64,000 bases of DNA from contig LR134390.1 in NCBI GenBank assembly GCA_900637705.1, positions 1,922,001 through 1,986,000 on the forward strand, read 5' to 3'. Of this stretch, positions 1-9,854 are shown piece after piece. Source of the DNA: Fusobacterium varium (GTDB lineage Bacteria; Fusobacteriota; Fusobacteriia; Fusobacteriales; Fusobacteriaceae). The translations under genes were made by a program, and so were the position numbers. Positions within the stretch are counted from its first letter, which is position 1. Each line of letters starts with the position of its first letter. A model generated the notes under the pieces. The model saw only the letters and a program-made list of their open reading frames with translations. It ran no database searches and was not told the DNA's origin.

Positions 1-875
1 AAAAATTTTTTAAATTTTTTATCTTGTAATATTTCTATAAAATTTTTACATCCTTCTAAATATAGTTCATTCTCCCTTTCAAAAGGATATGTATAAAATT
101 AGATACTTTTTTTAAAAACATAAAATAAAGTAAATTGAGATCTAATTTTTTTTCCTGAAAAATTCTTTTAAATTTTCATATATTTTAAAAAGTTCTGCTC
201 TTTTACTACCTGTTAATGTTGAAGTGATACTTTTATCATTATATCTATAATGATATAAGTATTCATCTAAATATCCTATTTTTTGAGAAAAATAGATTAA
301 TTTAGTAATTGTAGCTAAGTCTTCTCCTAAATTTATTCCAACAGGATAAAGAATATGATTATTTTTATATATTGTAGATTTAATCAATTTATTACATACT
401 GATGGAATTTCTCTTTCTGTTAAAAACAAATTAAAATATTCTATTGATGTAAAAAAATTTTTATTTATTTCAAATAAAACTTGTATTTTTATACTTTCTT
501 TAAAAAATTCTCTGTAATAGTTAAAAGATACAATATCTAAACTATTCTTTTCTGCATAACCATATAATTTAGATAAACTTTCTTCTTCCACCCAATCATC
601 TGAATCAACCTGTAAAATATATTTTCCAGTACTTTTTTTTATCCCATCATTTCTTGCAGCTGATGGCCCTTCATTTTTCTTATTTATTAAAATAATTCTT
701 GAATCTTTTTTCATATACTCTTGTATTATTTCTAAGCTACTATCTGTTGAACCATCATTTATACAAATAATTTCAATTTCCTTAAGAGACTGATTTATAA
801 TTGAATCTAAACATTGTTTTAAATATTTTTCTACATTATAAATTGGAATAATAATGCTTATTTTTTTCCCATCAT
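1..875 (-). CDS. Family 2 glycosyltransferase, frameshifted, C-terminus beyond the window
   Basis: This is a GT-A fold inverting glycosyltransferase that adds a sugar to the lipid-linked repeat unit on the cytoplasmic face. The start ATG at 875 follows a GAGGAG ribosome site. The N-terminus reads ISIIIPIYNVEKYL, followed by the GT2 nucleotide-binding signature INDGSTDSS and the metal-binding region QVDSDDW. The frame breaks in the A/T runs at 861-867 and 146-153, and probably at 95-98. Adding one base to each gives a continuous protein whose tail (YPFEREN, then KNFIEILQDKKFKKF) runs past base 1. It is the last gene of the polysaccharide operon inside the window. Acceptor and donor cannot be told from sequence. 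Confidence 0.82.
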
Positions 876-897
876 TTAATATAACTCCTCAAATTTA

Positions 898-2041
898 TCA
901 CATAAACAAAAATTTAAATAAAGAATACTTATATATGTCTTTATAATCAAATAATAAACTAATAAAATGATATTTAAAATCATATAAATATATTAATGTA
1001 TCATAGGCTATAGTTCCAAAAATAAAAATATTAAAAAATTTCATTTTTTTCTTTTCAGCACTAATAAAGTATAAAATTAATAAATTAACTAGGAAAGAAA
1101 ATCTTTCAAAGATAATTAAATATCTTTGTAAAAAAAATATTAAAATAGTTAAAATATATATAATATTTTTTTCTTTTTTCTTTTTTGAAAAACAAATATA
1201 AAAAAGCAACAATGTTTTTCTGCAATACAGTAAAAAATAATTATATAAAAATCCTATTAAGTTTAGACTTTTAAAAATATTAATTGTATATTTAGAACTA
1301 TCACTATCTAGATATGCATAAGGATAAAAATAAACTTTTCCAGCTATATTATTAAAAGTATTAACTAGTCCTATTAAACATCCATCTAACTTAATAAAAT
1401 CAAAGAAAAAAATAAAATTAACCATGGTAAATATATATTAAAATTTAGTTTTTTTATGAATAACATTAAAATATATATAACAGCTACTATTAGCATTGTA
1501 TTATGAACTAATATACTAAATAGAATGTAAATTATCCCTTTGAAGTCTTTTTTAAAAATATGAAGAACCATGCCATATATACATATGGCTGTGGCTAAAA
1601 AAAATCTTATTCCAGAAAAAGCCAATAATGGTATTGAAAAAATTATTATAAAAAAATAATAACTTTTTCTCTTATTAATTATTAAAATATATGCCTTATA
1701 AAGTAAATAATAACCTAGAAAACTAGTTATAAAAACTAAGTATTCTTCTTTTAATTGAAAATAATTTATTAATCTTATTATACATTTTACATAATAATCT
1801 TTATTTGAACCATTAAAATACTCCTTATATAAGTCAAAATTATTTAATAATTCCAAATACTTTCTTATATCATAACTTTTTTCTAAAGGATGAAATTTAG
1901 ACTGTAACAATGCAAAAAATAATCCCACATTAAAAGAAGAAATTTTTTCTTATATATTCCATATATAAAATATGGTATCGAAATTAAAAAATTAAAAAAG
2001 ATTAATATAAAGAAAATAAGATTATATTTTTTTATTTTCAT
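898..2041 (-). CDS. EpsG-family polysaccharide polymerase (Wzy-like), two frameshifts
   Basis: This polytopic inner-membrane protein probably polymerises lipid-linked repeat units in the periplasm. The order of hydrophobic segments and the conserved region GIRFFLATAICIYG, followed by a second helix containing SILVHNTM, match the EpsG family. The start ATG at 2041 overlaps the end of the preceding glycosyltransferase gene by 20 bases, so the two are probably translationally coupled. Single-base losses in the runs at 1943-1948 and 1406-1412 split it into three pieces. Once repaired it is about 380 residues, normal for the family. Wzy proteins diverge strongly, so the call rests on topology, motif and operon context. 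Confidence 0.72.
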
Positions 2042-3233
2042 CAAACAACTCCATTACAAAGTCTTTATAATTTTTTTTTGCATTAAAATTTTCATGCCAA
2101 TTAATATAAGAATTGATCCGATATTCATCATACTCATTTTTTGACATATTTAATATTTTTTCTATCCCATCAATTATTTCTAATATTGTTGGATTAGCAG
2201 ATAATAAAATTCCTGTTTTTTCATTCACAATTTCATTCACTCCACCAACATTTGTTGCTATTATAGGTATTCCAAAACTTTGAACTTCCATCATTGATAC
2301 AGGTAATCCTTCTGTCGAACTTAGATGAATAAAAAATTTTATATTATTTTTAAAATAAAATTTTAATATTTCTTTGTTTTCTAATCTTCCTTTAAAATTA
2401 AAATTTATTTCTTTAAGTTATTTTTAGCATAATCTTTTAATTTATTTTTTCTATTCCATCACCAAAATGGATCCATTCTATATTTTTATCCCTATCATTT
2501 CTTTCTTCCAATTTTTTTAAACTATTGATAATCAATTCTACTCTTTTTAAGGAAATTAAATTAGAACAACTTACTATTTTTATATCAGCATTATCTATTT
2601 TTTCTATTTTTTATTAAGAAAATTATTTATTGTTCCTAAATAACTATACTTTATATTTTCTTTTTATATAATTTTTTTAAATATCTTTCTCCTTTTTAGA
2701 ACAGGGATAAATCATATCTATTCTTTCTAAAATTTCTTTTTTAAATGGTTGATATCCTCTTTCTAGATATAAATCGTAACCATGAGCTCTACTTATTGCC
2801 TTTTTTATTATATTTCTCTTTTTTAAATTACCCCCTGCATAGGCTCCATTATAAAACCAATAAGAATATAAAATTATATTTTCTTTTTTTAGGTTATATT
2901 TTTTATTATCTCTAATACTTTATTTTCTATCAATTTCGAATAAAATTGAAAACCAATCATTTTTTTTAACTTTTTAAAATTAAAATTATTTATAAGATCG
3001 CACAAATAATATTTATCTAATAAAATCTTAAATAATTCTTTATAATCTTTTAAAATTCTATATACTTTACAATTTTTGGGGACTTTTCTAGTTTGTGAAT
3101 CATTTATATTTTTAGAAATAATAAAAATTCCTTTAAAATTTTGAGATAAATAGTCTATTTCATTTTCTATAAATGTTTCTCCATATCCAAAAGGATAATT
3201 ATCTGTTATAAAAAATAGTATCTTATCATTCAT
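2022..3233 (-). CDS. Family 4 glycosyltransferase, frameshifted about six times
   Basis: This is a GT-B fold retaining glycosyltransferase. The N-terminal segment (MNDKILFFITDNYPFGYGE) has the family's glycine-rich acceptor-side loop. The C-terminal segment carries the donor-binding E-x7-E region in the form STEGLPVSMMEVQSFGIP, followed by ATNVGGVNEIV. The middle reads through only if one A/T is restored in the runs near 2899-2904, 2693-2697, 2661-2665, 2607-2612, 2445-2450 and 2412-2414. The repaired sequence includes IKIVSCSNLISLKRVELII and IEWIHFGDG, both typical of the family. It is the most heavily broken gene here. The start at 3233 overlaps the preceding dehydrogenase gene by 8 bases. 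Confidence 0.78.
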
Positions 3234-4335
3234 CTTTAGATATCTCTCTTAAACTTATTTTTTTCATTTTTAGGGTTGAAAAGTCTTTAAATTCATCAAA
3301 TTTAACAGCTAATCCTGTCATTTGTGATTTATATGCTGCTAATATTATTTTCATAGCTTCCATTCCTTGAATTCCATTTATTAATGGTTCTCTATTTTCT
3401 TCCAAGGCTTCTATAAAATCTTTATAAAGCGCTTTATGTCCATATCCATATACTGAATTAGGGTCCCCTGAATCAATTTTTAGATATTCCTCTTCTTTGT
3501 CTCCATCTATTCTCCAAGTATTTATCTTATTTACTGCCATGCCACCTATTACCACTGTTCCCTTTTCTCCTGTAATGGTTAAAGTTTCTTCTAAATTTTT
3601 AGGATAAATAATTGCACTTCCCTCAATTGTTCCTATTTTTCCATCTTTGTATCTTATTACAATTACTCCATAATCTTCTGCTTCTATATCTCTTATATAA
3701 TTAGAAGTTTGAGCATATACTGTATCTATTTCTGAATTCATCATCCAATTTAATAAATCAATATTGTGAATACATTGATTCATTAATGTTCCTCCATCTA
3801 ATTCCCATGTACCTCTCCAAGGTGCTTGTAAATAATAATTCATATCTCTTGTCCATAATATTCTAGCCATTCCATTAAAAATTTTCCCCATTTTTCCTTC
3901 AACAATAGCTTTCTTTAATAGTTGTATAGGATAATTAAACCTATTTTGATGACTTACACCTATTTTTAATCCTTTTTCTTTTGCTTTATTTACAAGTCTT
4001 TGAGCTCCTTCAATTGATAAGGCAATAGGTTTTTCAATAATTACATTTATATTATTTTCTAAACAATACAATCCTATTTCTTCATGATAACCACTTTCAG
4101 TAGAAATTATTACTACATCAATATTTTCATTTTTTATCATTTCTTTATAATCAGTATATTTATTTACTGATAAATTTAATCCTAATTTTTCATTATATAT
4201 TTTTTCTGTAGAAGTCGTCTTATCTTCAACAATATCTGAAAGAGCAATAAGCATTGCTTTATCTTTATTTCCTGCTAATCCTTCAGCTATTTTATGAGAT
4301 ATTCTTCCACAACCAATTATTGCAAATCTATACAT
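3226..4335 (-). CDS. Gfo/Idh/MocA oxidoreductase, WbpB/WlbA/GnnA-like nucleotide-sugar 3-dehydrogenase
   Basis: It probably oxidises the 3-hydroxyl of a UDP-HexNAc or UDP-HexNAc uronate to the 3-keto sugar that the DegT aminotransferase at 7331-8512 aminates. The N-terminal Rossmann motif is GCGRISHK (residues 8-15). The EKP catalytic motif is at about residues 100-102 (IIEKPIAL). The sugar-binding region GGTLMNQCIHNIDLL, around residues 181-195, resembles WlbA/WbpB. It is full length (369 residues) and intact. The UDP-HexNAc 6-dehydrogenase in the same operon favours the WbpB-type uronate substrate over the GnnA-type, but this is inference. Confidence 0.85.
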   Translation of the reverse strand: MYRFAIIGCGRISHKIAEGLAGNKDKAMLIALSDIVEDKTTSTEKIYNEKLGLNLSVNKYTDYKEMIKNENIDVVIISTESGYHEEIGLYCLENNINVIIEKPIALSIEGAQRLVNKAKEKGLKIGVSHQNRFNYPIQLLKKAIVEGKMGKIFNGMARILWTRDMNYYLQAPWRGTWELDGGTLMNQCIHNIDLLNWMMNSEIDTVYAQTSNYIRDIEAEDYGVIVIRYKDGKIGTIEGSAIIYPKNLEETLTITGEKGTVVIGGMAVNKINTWRIDGDKEEEYLKIDSGDPNSVYGYGHKALYKDFIEALEENREPLINGIQGMEAMKIILAAYKSQMTGLAVKFDEFKDFSTLKMKKISLREISKDE

Positions 4336-4343
4336 TAATTTAC

Positions 4344-4748
4344 CTACCTTTTTAAGATCTTAGCTTGTCCTTGTAAAATGATTTCTTCTTTTTGATTAGT
4401 ACATACTGTAGAAAGCAAAATTATTTTTTTTTCATTTTGTAACTCAATAATTTTTACTGTTGCTGTAATAGTATCATTTATAAATACTGGTTTAATAAAA
4501 CTTAAATATTGCTCCAAATAAATACTTCCCTCTCCTGGAAGTCTTGTTCCTAAAACTGCTGAAATTAACCCAGCCGAAAACATACCATGAACTATTTTTT
4601 CCTTAAAAAATGTTTTTTTGGCATATTCATTATTAATGTGAAGTGGGTTTGTATCTAATGATAATCCAGAATAAAGAATTACATCTGTTTCTGTTATTGT
4701 CTTCGAAATAGAAGCTTTCATTCCGATTTTAAAATCTTTATATTCCAT
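4344..4748 (-). CDS. MaoC-like (R)-specific hydratase, PhaJ type
   Basis: This small hot-dog-fold protein of 134 residues carries the R-hydratase signature: an Asp in SLDTNPLHINNEYA (about residues 31-44) and the His of KIVHGMFSAGL (about 52-62). The family hydrates trans-2-enoyl-CoA to (R)-3-hydroxyacyl-CoA. The ATG directly follows the stop codon of the LpxD-like gene at 4749-5642, so the two are coupled. In a sugar operon with an aminotransferase and acyltransferases, it may supply an (R)-3-hydroxyacyl donor for N-acylation. A role on an acyl-ACP or on a non-lipid substrate cannot be excluded. Confidence 0.8.
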   Translation of the reverse strand: MEYKDFKIGMKASISKTITETDVILYSGLSLDTNPLHINNEYAKKTFFKEKIVHGMFSAGLISAVLGTRLPGEGSIYLEQYLSFIKPVFINDTITATVKIIELQNEKKIILLSTVCTNQKEEIILQGQAKILKR

Positions 4749-5642
4749 TTATTCAACCTCTTTTAATAAAAACTTTAGAATTTTTAAATAATCTGTATGA
4801 GATACAGCAAAATTTCCTGTTACAGTTTCATTATCATTAACATTTTTAGTAACAACTGCTCCCATTGTAATTTTTGCATTTTCTCCTATTATTATTCCAT
4901 TTTTAATAGTACAATTAGGACCAAAATAAGAATTTTTTCCTATTTTTACCCTTCCACTTATTTCTACACAAGCTGTAAGGAAGGTATTTTCTCCAATAAT
5001 TACATCATGACCTATATGAACTAAATTATCTGTTTTTACATTTTTTGATAAAATAGTCTCTCCAAAAACGCCTTTATCTATTGTATTATTATTTTGTATT
5101 TCTACATTTTCTTTTATAATAACTTTTCCTGCTGATTTTATTGATAAAATTTCATCTTCAAATCTACTAAATTCAAATCCATTTCCACCTATTCTACTTC
5201 CAGCTCTAATAATACTATTTTTTTTAATAACAGTATTTGGATAGATAGTAACATTATCTTCAATCAATACATTTTCTTCTATTTCAATGTTATATTCTCC
5301 TATTGTTGCTTTAGGTGAAATTAATGCTTTAGATGAAATTTTATTTTCTTCTTTTATAAAATAAAAATTTTCTTCTACTAATTTATTATGAAGTTCAAAA
5401 AAATCTTTTTTAGGATTTTTAGAAATTAATATTCCTATATTTAAATTTTTAATTTTATCAGTTATTTTCAATGTTGTTATTATAGATGTTATTGATTTAT
5501 TTTTTATTACTTCTTCAATATATTTTTCATCATTTAAAAAAGTTAAAACTTTTCTTCCTTCATATTCTTCTGCTGTTAATCCTAACCAATCAAATTCTGA
5601 ATCTCTTATTACTTCTCCAATATTTAACTCTGATAATTTCAT
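4749..5642 (-). CDS. LpxD-like left-handed beta-helix acyltransferase (first of two)
   Basis: The protein has 297 residues. The N-terminal third is a non-repetitive uridine-binding-like domain. From about residue 107 it has many hexapeptide repeats ([LIV]-G-x4), with the conserved catalytic-type His in LVHIGHDVIIG (about residues 208-218) and the LpxD-like stretch EISGRVKIGKNSYFGPN. LpxD transfers a 3-hydroxyacyl chain to the amino group of a UDP-linked sugar. Because it lies in an O-unit operon beside an aminotransferase and a MaoC hydratase, the acceptor is more likely a 3- or 4-amino nucleotide sugar than the lipid A precursor. It sits 18 bases after the second LpxD-like gene. Confidence 0.82.
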   Translation of the reverse strand: MKLSELNIGEVIRDSEFDWLGLTAEEYEGRKVLTFLNDEKYIEEVIKNKSITSIITTLKITDKIKNLNIGILISKNPKKDFFELHNKLVEENFYFIKEENKISSKALISPKATIGEYNIEIEENVLIEDNVTIYPNTVIKKNSIIRAGSRIGGNGFEFSRFEDEILSIKSAGKVIIKENVEIQNNNTIDKGVFGETILSKNVKTDNLVHIGHDVIIGENTFLTACVEISGRVKIGKNSYFGPNCTIKNGIIIGENAKITMGAVVTKNVNDNETVTGNFAVSHTDYLKILKFLLKEVE

Positions 5643-5660
5643 CTTTTACCTCAAATTTAT

Positions 5661-6599
5661 TTATAATTTTTTCAATATTTCTTTTTTGTAATTACTAAAT
5701 TTTATAATATTTTCTAATGTATCTGCCTTTTCATTTGTCAAAATTTGATTATCTTCTATACTTTTTACTATTCTAGCTGCCATTCCTAAAGTAACATTAT
5801 TTCCTATTTGGATCCCATTCTTTATAGATGAATTTAAACCTAAAGTACAATTTTTTCCTACTATTGTACTCCCTCCTATTATCACTCCAGCAGTTATTAA
5901 AGTTCCTTTTCCTATTTTAGTATTATGTCCTACATTTACACCTGTATCTATTTTTACATAATCTTCTACAATAGTTGCTTCAATTGTTCCACTGCAAACA
6001 GTTGAAAAGGTTCCAACTTCAACATTGTCTCCAATAATCACCCCACCTATATGAGGAATTCTAAAAGTCCTTCCTTCTTTATCTCTCTCTATTCCAAAAT
6101 CTTCTCCACCAATAACACTTTTTTCTCTTATATAGCAATTTTTCCCTATTTTTACATTATTTTCTATTAGTGCCCCACTCTTAATAATTGTATTATCTCC
6201 AATTTGTACATTGCTTCCTATTTTTACAAAAGGTTCTATTATTACATTTTTTCCAATTTCTACATTTTCTCCAAAATAATATCCATCTTTAAAGAAAATT
6301 TTATATTCTTTTTTATCCTTTTTTAAAATCTCTGTTAATAATTGTGCATACCTTAATCTTGGATTTTCATCATAAATTACCAAATTGTACTCTTCTAACT
6401 TTTTAGCATCTAACTTACCATTTATTATTAAAATAGAATTTTTTATATTTTTTAATTTTTCTAATAATTCTTCATTATCTTTTTTTAAAAAAATTATTGT
6501 ATTATCTTTGGGATTGCTTAAAGTTGAAGCATTGTAGATATTGAAGTTATATTTTTCATTTATTTTTTTTACATTATACTCAAACTTTTTGGTAATCAT
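5661..6599 (-). CDS. LpxD-like left-handed beta-helix acyltransferase (second of two)
   Basis: The protein has 312 residues. Hexapeptide repeats run from about residue 108 to 290 (GENVEIGKNVIIEPF onward), with the His-containing segment NVGHNTKIGKG near residue 227 and GGEDFGIER, which resembles the GxGFG loop of LpxD. It is clearly related to its neighbour at 4749-5642 but not a recent duplicate: repeat order and loops differ. Its ATG overlaps the end of the deacetylase-like gene (AATGATTACC), with AAGGAG upstream. Two different LpxD-like proteins in one sugar operon suggest two acylated positions or a working heterologous pair. That is inference. Confidence 0.8.
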   Translation of the reverse strand: MITKKFEYNVKKINEKYNFNIYNASTLSNPKDNTIIFLKKDNEELLEKLKNIKNSILIINGKLDAKKLEEYNLVIYDENPRLRYAQLLTEILKKDKKEYKIFFKDGYYFGENVEIGKNVIIEPFVKIGSNVQIGDNTIIKSGALIENNVKIGKNCYIREKSVIGGEDFGIERDKEGRTFRIPHIGGVIIGDNVEVGTFSTVCSGTIEATIVEDYVKIDTGVNVGHNTKIGKGTLITAGVIIGGSTIVGKNCTLGLNSSIKNGIQIGNNVTLGMAARIVKSIEDNQILTNEKADTLENIIKFSNYKKEILKKL

Positions 6600-7323
6600 T
6601 TAAAATCTCCTTTGATAAAATTTCTTCAAAATTTCTTATATTCTCATTTAATGAATTATATCTTTCCCAAATAGCACCATTTAAAAAAATTTTTAATTTT
6701 TCCTCCATAGTTTTTTCATTTTCTTCATACCAAAAAGGATGAATTAAAATATGTAAAGCTTTATATTGGTTCTTCTCAATTATTTCCTCTACATTTTCTC
6801 TCCAATTCATTCTAGAATCTGAAATATATTTAAATTTATTAAAAAAAACTTTTTGATATGAATTTATTACATTAGGTATTTCTAAATCCATTTCTAAAAA
6901 CTCTTTAGAAGGCCTATGCATTGATACTATATCTATTTTCTCATTTAATATACTTGATAAAATATCCAGTTCATAATTTACATATTTTATATAATCTTCT
7001 TGATCATTTATCTTATATTTCTTTTCATCAAAATGAAGTCCTATTTTCCCTCCTAATCTTTTTATTTCTTTTACTATTTTTAATGATTTTTCTGAATTAA
7101 TATTATAAAAATCTGTACTTAATAATATAAAATATGTTGAATATACATTTAATTCTTTTTCAATTTCTGCTATTCTTAATGCTTTTTCTAATGAAGTATC
7201 TATATCATGTCTTAAAATTACTACTTTTTTCTTTTCCTTATAATTTTTATAATCAGATATTTCATAATTTTTATCAAGTAACTTTTCGATCATGCCTTTA
7301 TATGCTTTATATGTAAAATCCAT
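6580..7323 (-). CDS. Polysaccharide deacetylase-like protein (NodB fold, WbmS-type)
   Basis: This 247-residue protein has a NodB-like layout: the metal-binding Asp pair in ILRHDIDTS (about residues 36-44), KIGLHFDE in the middle, MHRPS, and a C-terminal HILIHPFW (about 192-199). Such proteins occur in O-antigen loci, where they may remove an N-acetyl group before re-acylation or act as related hydrolases. The start at 7323 is preceded by TAGGAGAATT. It lies between the aminotransferase and the two acyltransferases, which would suit a deacetylate-then-acylate step, but no substrate can be read from the sequence. Confidence 0.7.
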   Translation of the reverse strand: MDFTYKAYKGMIEKLLDKNYEISDYKNYKEKKKVVILRHDIDTSLEKALRIAEIEKELNVYSTYFILLSTDFYNINSEKSLKIVKEIKRLGGKIGLHFDEKKYKINDQEDYIKYVNYELDILSSILNEKIDIVSMHRPSKEFLEMDLEIPNVINSYQKVFFNKFKYISDSRMNWRENVEEIIEKNQYKALHILIHPFWYEENEKTMEEKLKIFLNGAIWERYNSLNENIRNFEEILSKEILNDYQKV

Positions 7324-7330
7324 AATTCTC

Positions 7331-8512
7331 CTACCTTAAAACACTTAATATATATTCTTTTTCTTCTTCTGTTAATTCTGGATCTACTGGTATTGCAATT
7401 GTTCTCTTTGAAAGATATTCTGAATTTAGCATATCCCCTTCTTTATATCCCATTTTTTTATAAACTTTTTGTAAATGTAATGGCACTGGATAATATATTC
7501 CATAACCAATTCCATTCTTTTCAAGTTTTTCTATCAATTTTTCTCTATTCTCACTCTGTAATATATACATATGATAAACATTTTTATTTTCTTTATCTAA
7601 ATTCATCAGTTTTAATTCTGTATTTTTTAAATTTTCATCAAAATACCTTGCATTTTCTATTCTCTTATCATTCCATTTATCAAGATAATCTAATTTTATA
7701 TTTAAGATTCCTGCATGAAGTTCATCTAATCTTGAATTATATCCAATTAAATAGTTATAATATTTTTTAGGATTATATACTGTATCATCTACATTTTTTT
7801 CTTCACTTACTTCTTTTTGTATATTATTTAAAAAATTAAAAGCAGTTTCTCCTTGTACTCCACTTCCGTGAGCTTTCAATGCTCTACATATAGAAGCAAT
7901 TTCATCATTATTTGTAGTTATTAATCCTCCATCTCCATATGTTCCTAAATTTTTAGTTGGGAAAAATGAAAAGCATGCTACATCTCCTATACTTCCTACC
8001 ATTTTTCCTTTATATTTTGCTCCAATTGCTTGACAAGCATCCTCTATTACATAAAGGTTATATCTTTGAGCAATTTCATTTATTTTATCCATATCTGCTG
8101 GAGTTCCAAATAGATGTACTGGCATTATGGCTTTCGTTTTATCTGTAATCGCTATTTCTATTTTTTCTGAATCAATATTAAAATCTTCTAATCTTACATC
8201 TACAAAAACTGGTTTTGCCCCTACCATTGATATAGCTTCTGCTGTTGCAAAAAATGTAAATGGTGTTGTTATAACTTCATCTCCTTCTTTTATTCCAAGA
8301 GATTTTAATGTTATTACTAGAGCATCTGTTCCATTAGCCACTCCTATAACATGTTTCACATTTAAATATTCTTTTAATCTTTCTTCTAGTTTTTTAGTAT
8401 ATGGGCCATTTATGTATGCTCCACTTTCTAATATTTCAGAAATCACTTTTTCTATATCATTTTTTAAATATTTATACTGTCTTTTTAGATTTAATAATGG
8501 AATATTCATCAT
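7331..8512 (-). CDS. DegT/DnrJ/EryC1 PLP-dependent nucleotide-sugar aminotransferase (WbpE-like)
   Basis: It transfers an amino group from glutamate to a keto nucleotide sugar. The PLP lysine is in FSFFPTKNLGTYGDGG (about residue 190), and the cofactor-ring Asp and Gln are in VIEDACQAIGA. The start is taken at 8512, where AAGGAGAAAAGT precedes ATGATGAAT. An upstream in-frame ATG at 8542 would add ten residues and overlap the dehydrogenase stop. The protein is intact at about 393 residues. It has a slightly long loop with QGETAFNFLNN near residue 215. The likely partners are the Gfo/Idh/MocA oxidase (3226-4335) and one of the acyltransferases. Confidence 0.9.
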   Translation of the reverse strand: MMNIPLLNLKRQYKYLKNDIEKVISEILESGAYINGPYTKKLEERLKEYLNVKHVIGVANGTDALVITLKSLGIKEGDEVITTPFTFFATAEAISMVGAKPVFVDVRLEDFNIDSEKIEIAITDKTKAIMPVHLFGTPADMDKINEIAQRYNLYVIEDACQAIGAKYKGKMVGSIGDVACFSFFPTKNLGTYGDGGLITTNNDEIASICRALKAHGSGVQGETAFNFLNNIQKEVSEEKNVDDTVYNPKKYYNYLIGYNSRLDELHAGILNIKLDYLDKWNDKRIENARYFDENLKNTELKLMNLDKENKNVYHMYILQSENREKLIEKLEKNGIGYGIYYPVPLHLQKVYKKMGYKEGDMLNSEYLSKRTIAIPVDPELTEEEKEYILSVLR

Positions 8513-8522
8513 ACTTTTCTCC

Positions 8523-9833
8523 TTATAATCTCCAATAATCATATTCTTTTTCAGCTTTTTCTTTATTAAATATTGATTTCACATCTATTAATAAAGGCTT
8601 AGAATATATTGGATTAAAATATTTTCTTAGTTTTTCAATTTCCATTTCTCTATATTCTTTATGTCCTACTGCTACTACTACAGCATCCATATTTTTTATA
8701 CAATTTTCATCTTCCAAAATTATTCCATATTCTCTTTTTGCTTCTTCTTTTGGTGCCACTGGATCTATTACATGAACATTAGCTCCATATTCTTTTAATT
8801 CTGTAATTACATCATTTATTTTAGAATTTCTTAAATCTGGACAATTCTCTTTAAATGTTAAACCCATTACTAAAATATCTGCTCCCTTTACTCTTATACT
8901 ATTATTGATTAATTTTTTAATAGTTTTTTCAGCAATAAATTTTGCCATTCCATCATTTATTCTTCTTCCTGATAGTATTACTTGTGCATGATATCCAAGC
9001 TCTGATGCTTTATTTGCCAAATAATATGGATCAACTCCTATACAGTGTCCTCCTACAAGTCCTGGTTTATATGGAATGAAATTCCATTTAGTTCCTGCTG
9101 CTTCAAGAACTTCCATTGTATCAATTCCTATTCTGTCAAATATCAAAGAAAGTTCATTTACAAAAGCTATATTTATATCTCTTTGAGAATTTTCTATTAC
9201 TTTTGCTGCTTCAGCTACTTTTATTGAACTAGCTCTATGTATTCCTGCTGTTATTATTTCTCCATAAACTTCTGCAATAATATCACTACTTTCTCTATCC
9301 ATTCCTGAAGTAATTTTTGTTATTGTTCTCAAAGTATTATCTTTATCAGCTGGATTTATTCTCTCTGGGGAATATCCTATTTTAAAATCTTTCCCACATA
9401 CCATTCCTGATTCTTTTTCTAAAATTGGCATACAAACTTCTTCAGTAGCTCCAGGATATACTGTTGATTCATATACAACTATTGTTCCTTTAGATAAATT
9501 TCTTCCCACTATTTTAGAAGCTCCTTCAAGTGGCCTTAAATCTGGCATTTTATTTTCAAGAACTGGAGTTGGAACTGCTACTATAATGAAGTTAGCTTCT
9601 CTCAATTTTGTTTCATCAGAAGTAAATTCTATATTTTTAGAATTTTTAATTCTTTCATCTCCAACTTCATTTGTTGGATCTTCTCCGTTTAAATATTTAC
9701 TAATTTTTCCTTTATTAATATCAAATCCAATAACATTAAATCCTTGTTCAGAGAATGTAATTGCTAATGGTAATCCAACATATCCCATTCCTACTACTGC
9801 TATTCTTATAGTTTCTATCATTTTATTATTCAT
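8523..9833 (-). CDS. UDP-N-acetyl-hexosamine 6-dehydrogenase (WbpA/TviB/WecC type)
   Basis: It oxidises C6 of UDP-GlcNAc (or the ManNAc form) to the uronate with two NAD+. The Rossmann motif is GMGYVGLPLA (residues 15-24). GYSPERINPADK lies near residue 153, the catalytic-Cys loop GGHCIGVDPYYL near 260, and GLTFKENCPDLRNS near 324. The protein is intact at 436 residues. The start at 9833 follows GAGGAAATAGA. With the adjacent 2-epimerase it fits a ManNAcA-type or ManNAc3NAcA-type uronate pathway. The epimer preference cannot be decided from the sequence. Confidence 0.92.
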   Translation of the reverse strand: MNNKMIETIRIAVVGMGYVGLPLAITFSEQGFNVIGFDINKGKISKYLNGEDPTNEVGDERIKNSKNIEFTSDETKLREANFIIVAVPTPVLENKMPDLRPLEGASKIVGRNLSKGTIVVYESTVYPGATEEVCMPILEKESGMVCGKDFKIGYSPERINPADKDNTLRTITKITSGMDRESSDIIAEVYGEIITAGIHRASSIKVAEAAKVIENSQRDINIAFVNELSLIFDRIGIDTMEVLEAAGTKWNFIPYKPGLVGGHCIGVDPYYLANKASELGYHAQVILSGRRINDGMAKFIAEKTIKKLINNSIRVKGADILVMGLTFKENCPDLRNSKINDVITELKEYGANVHVIDPVAPKEEAKREYGIILEDENCIKNMDAVVVAVGHKEYREMEIEKLRKYFNPIYSKPLLIDVKSIFNKEKAEKEYDYWRL

Positions 9834-9854
9834 TCTATTTCCTCACCATAAAAT

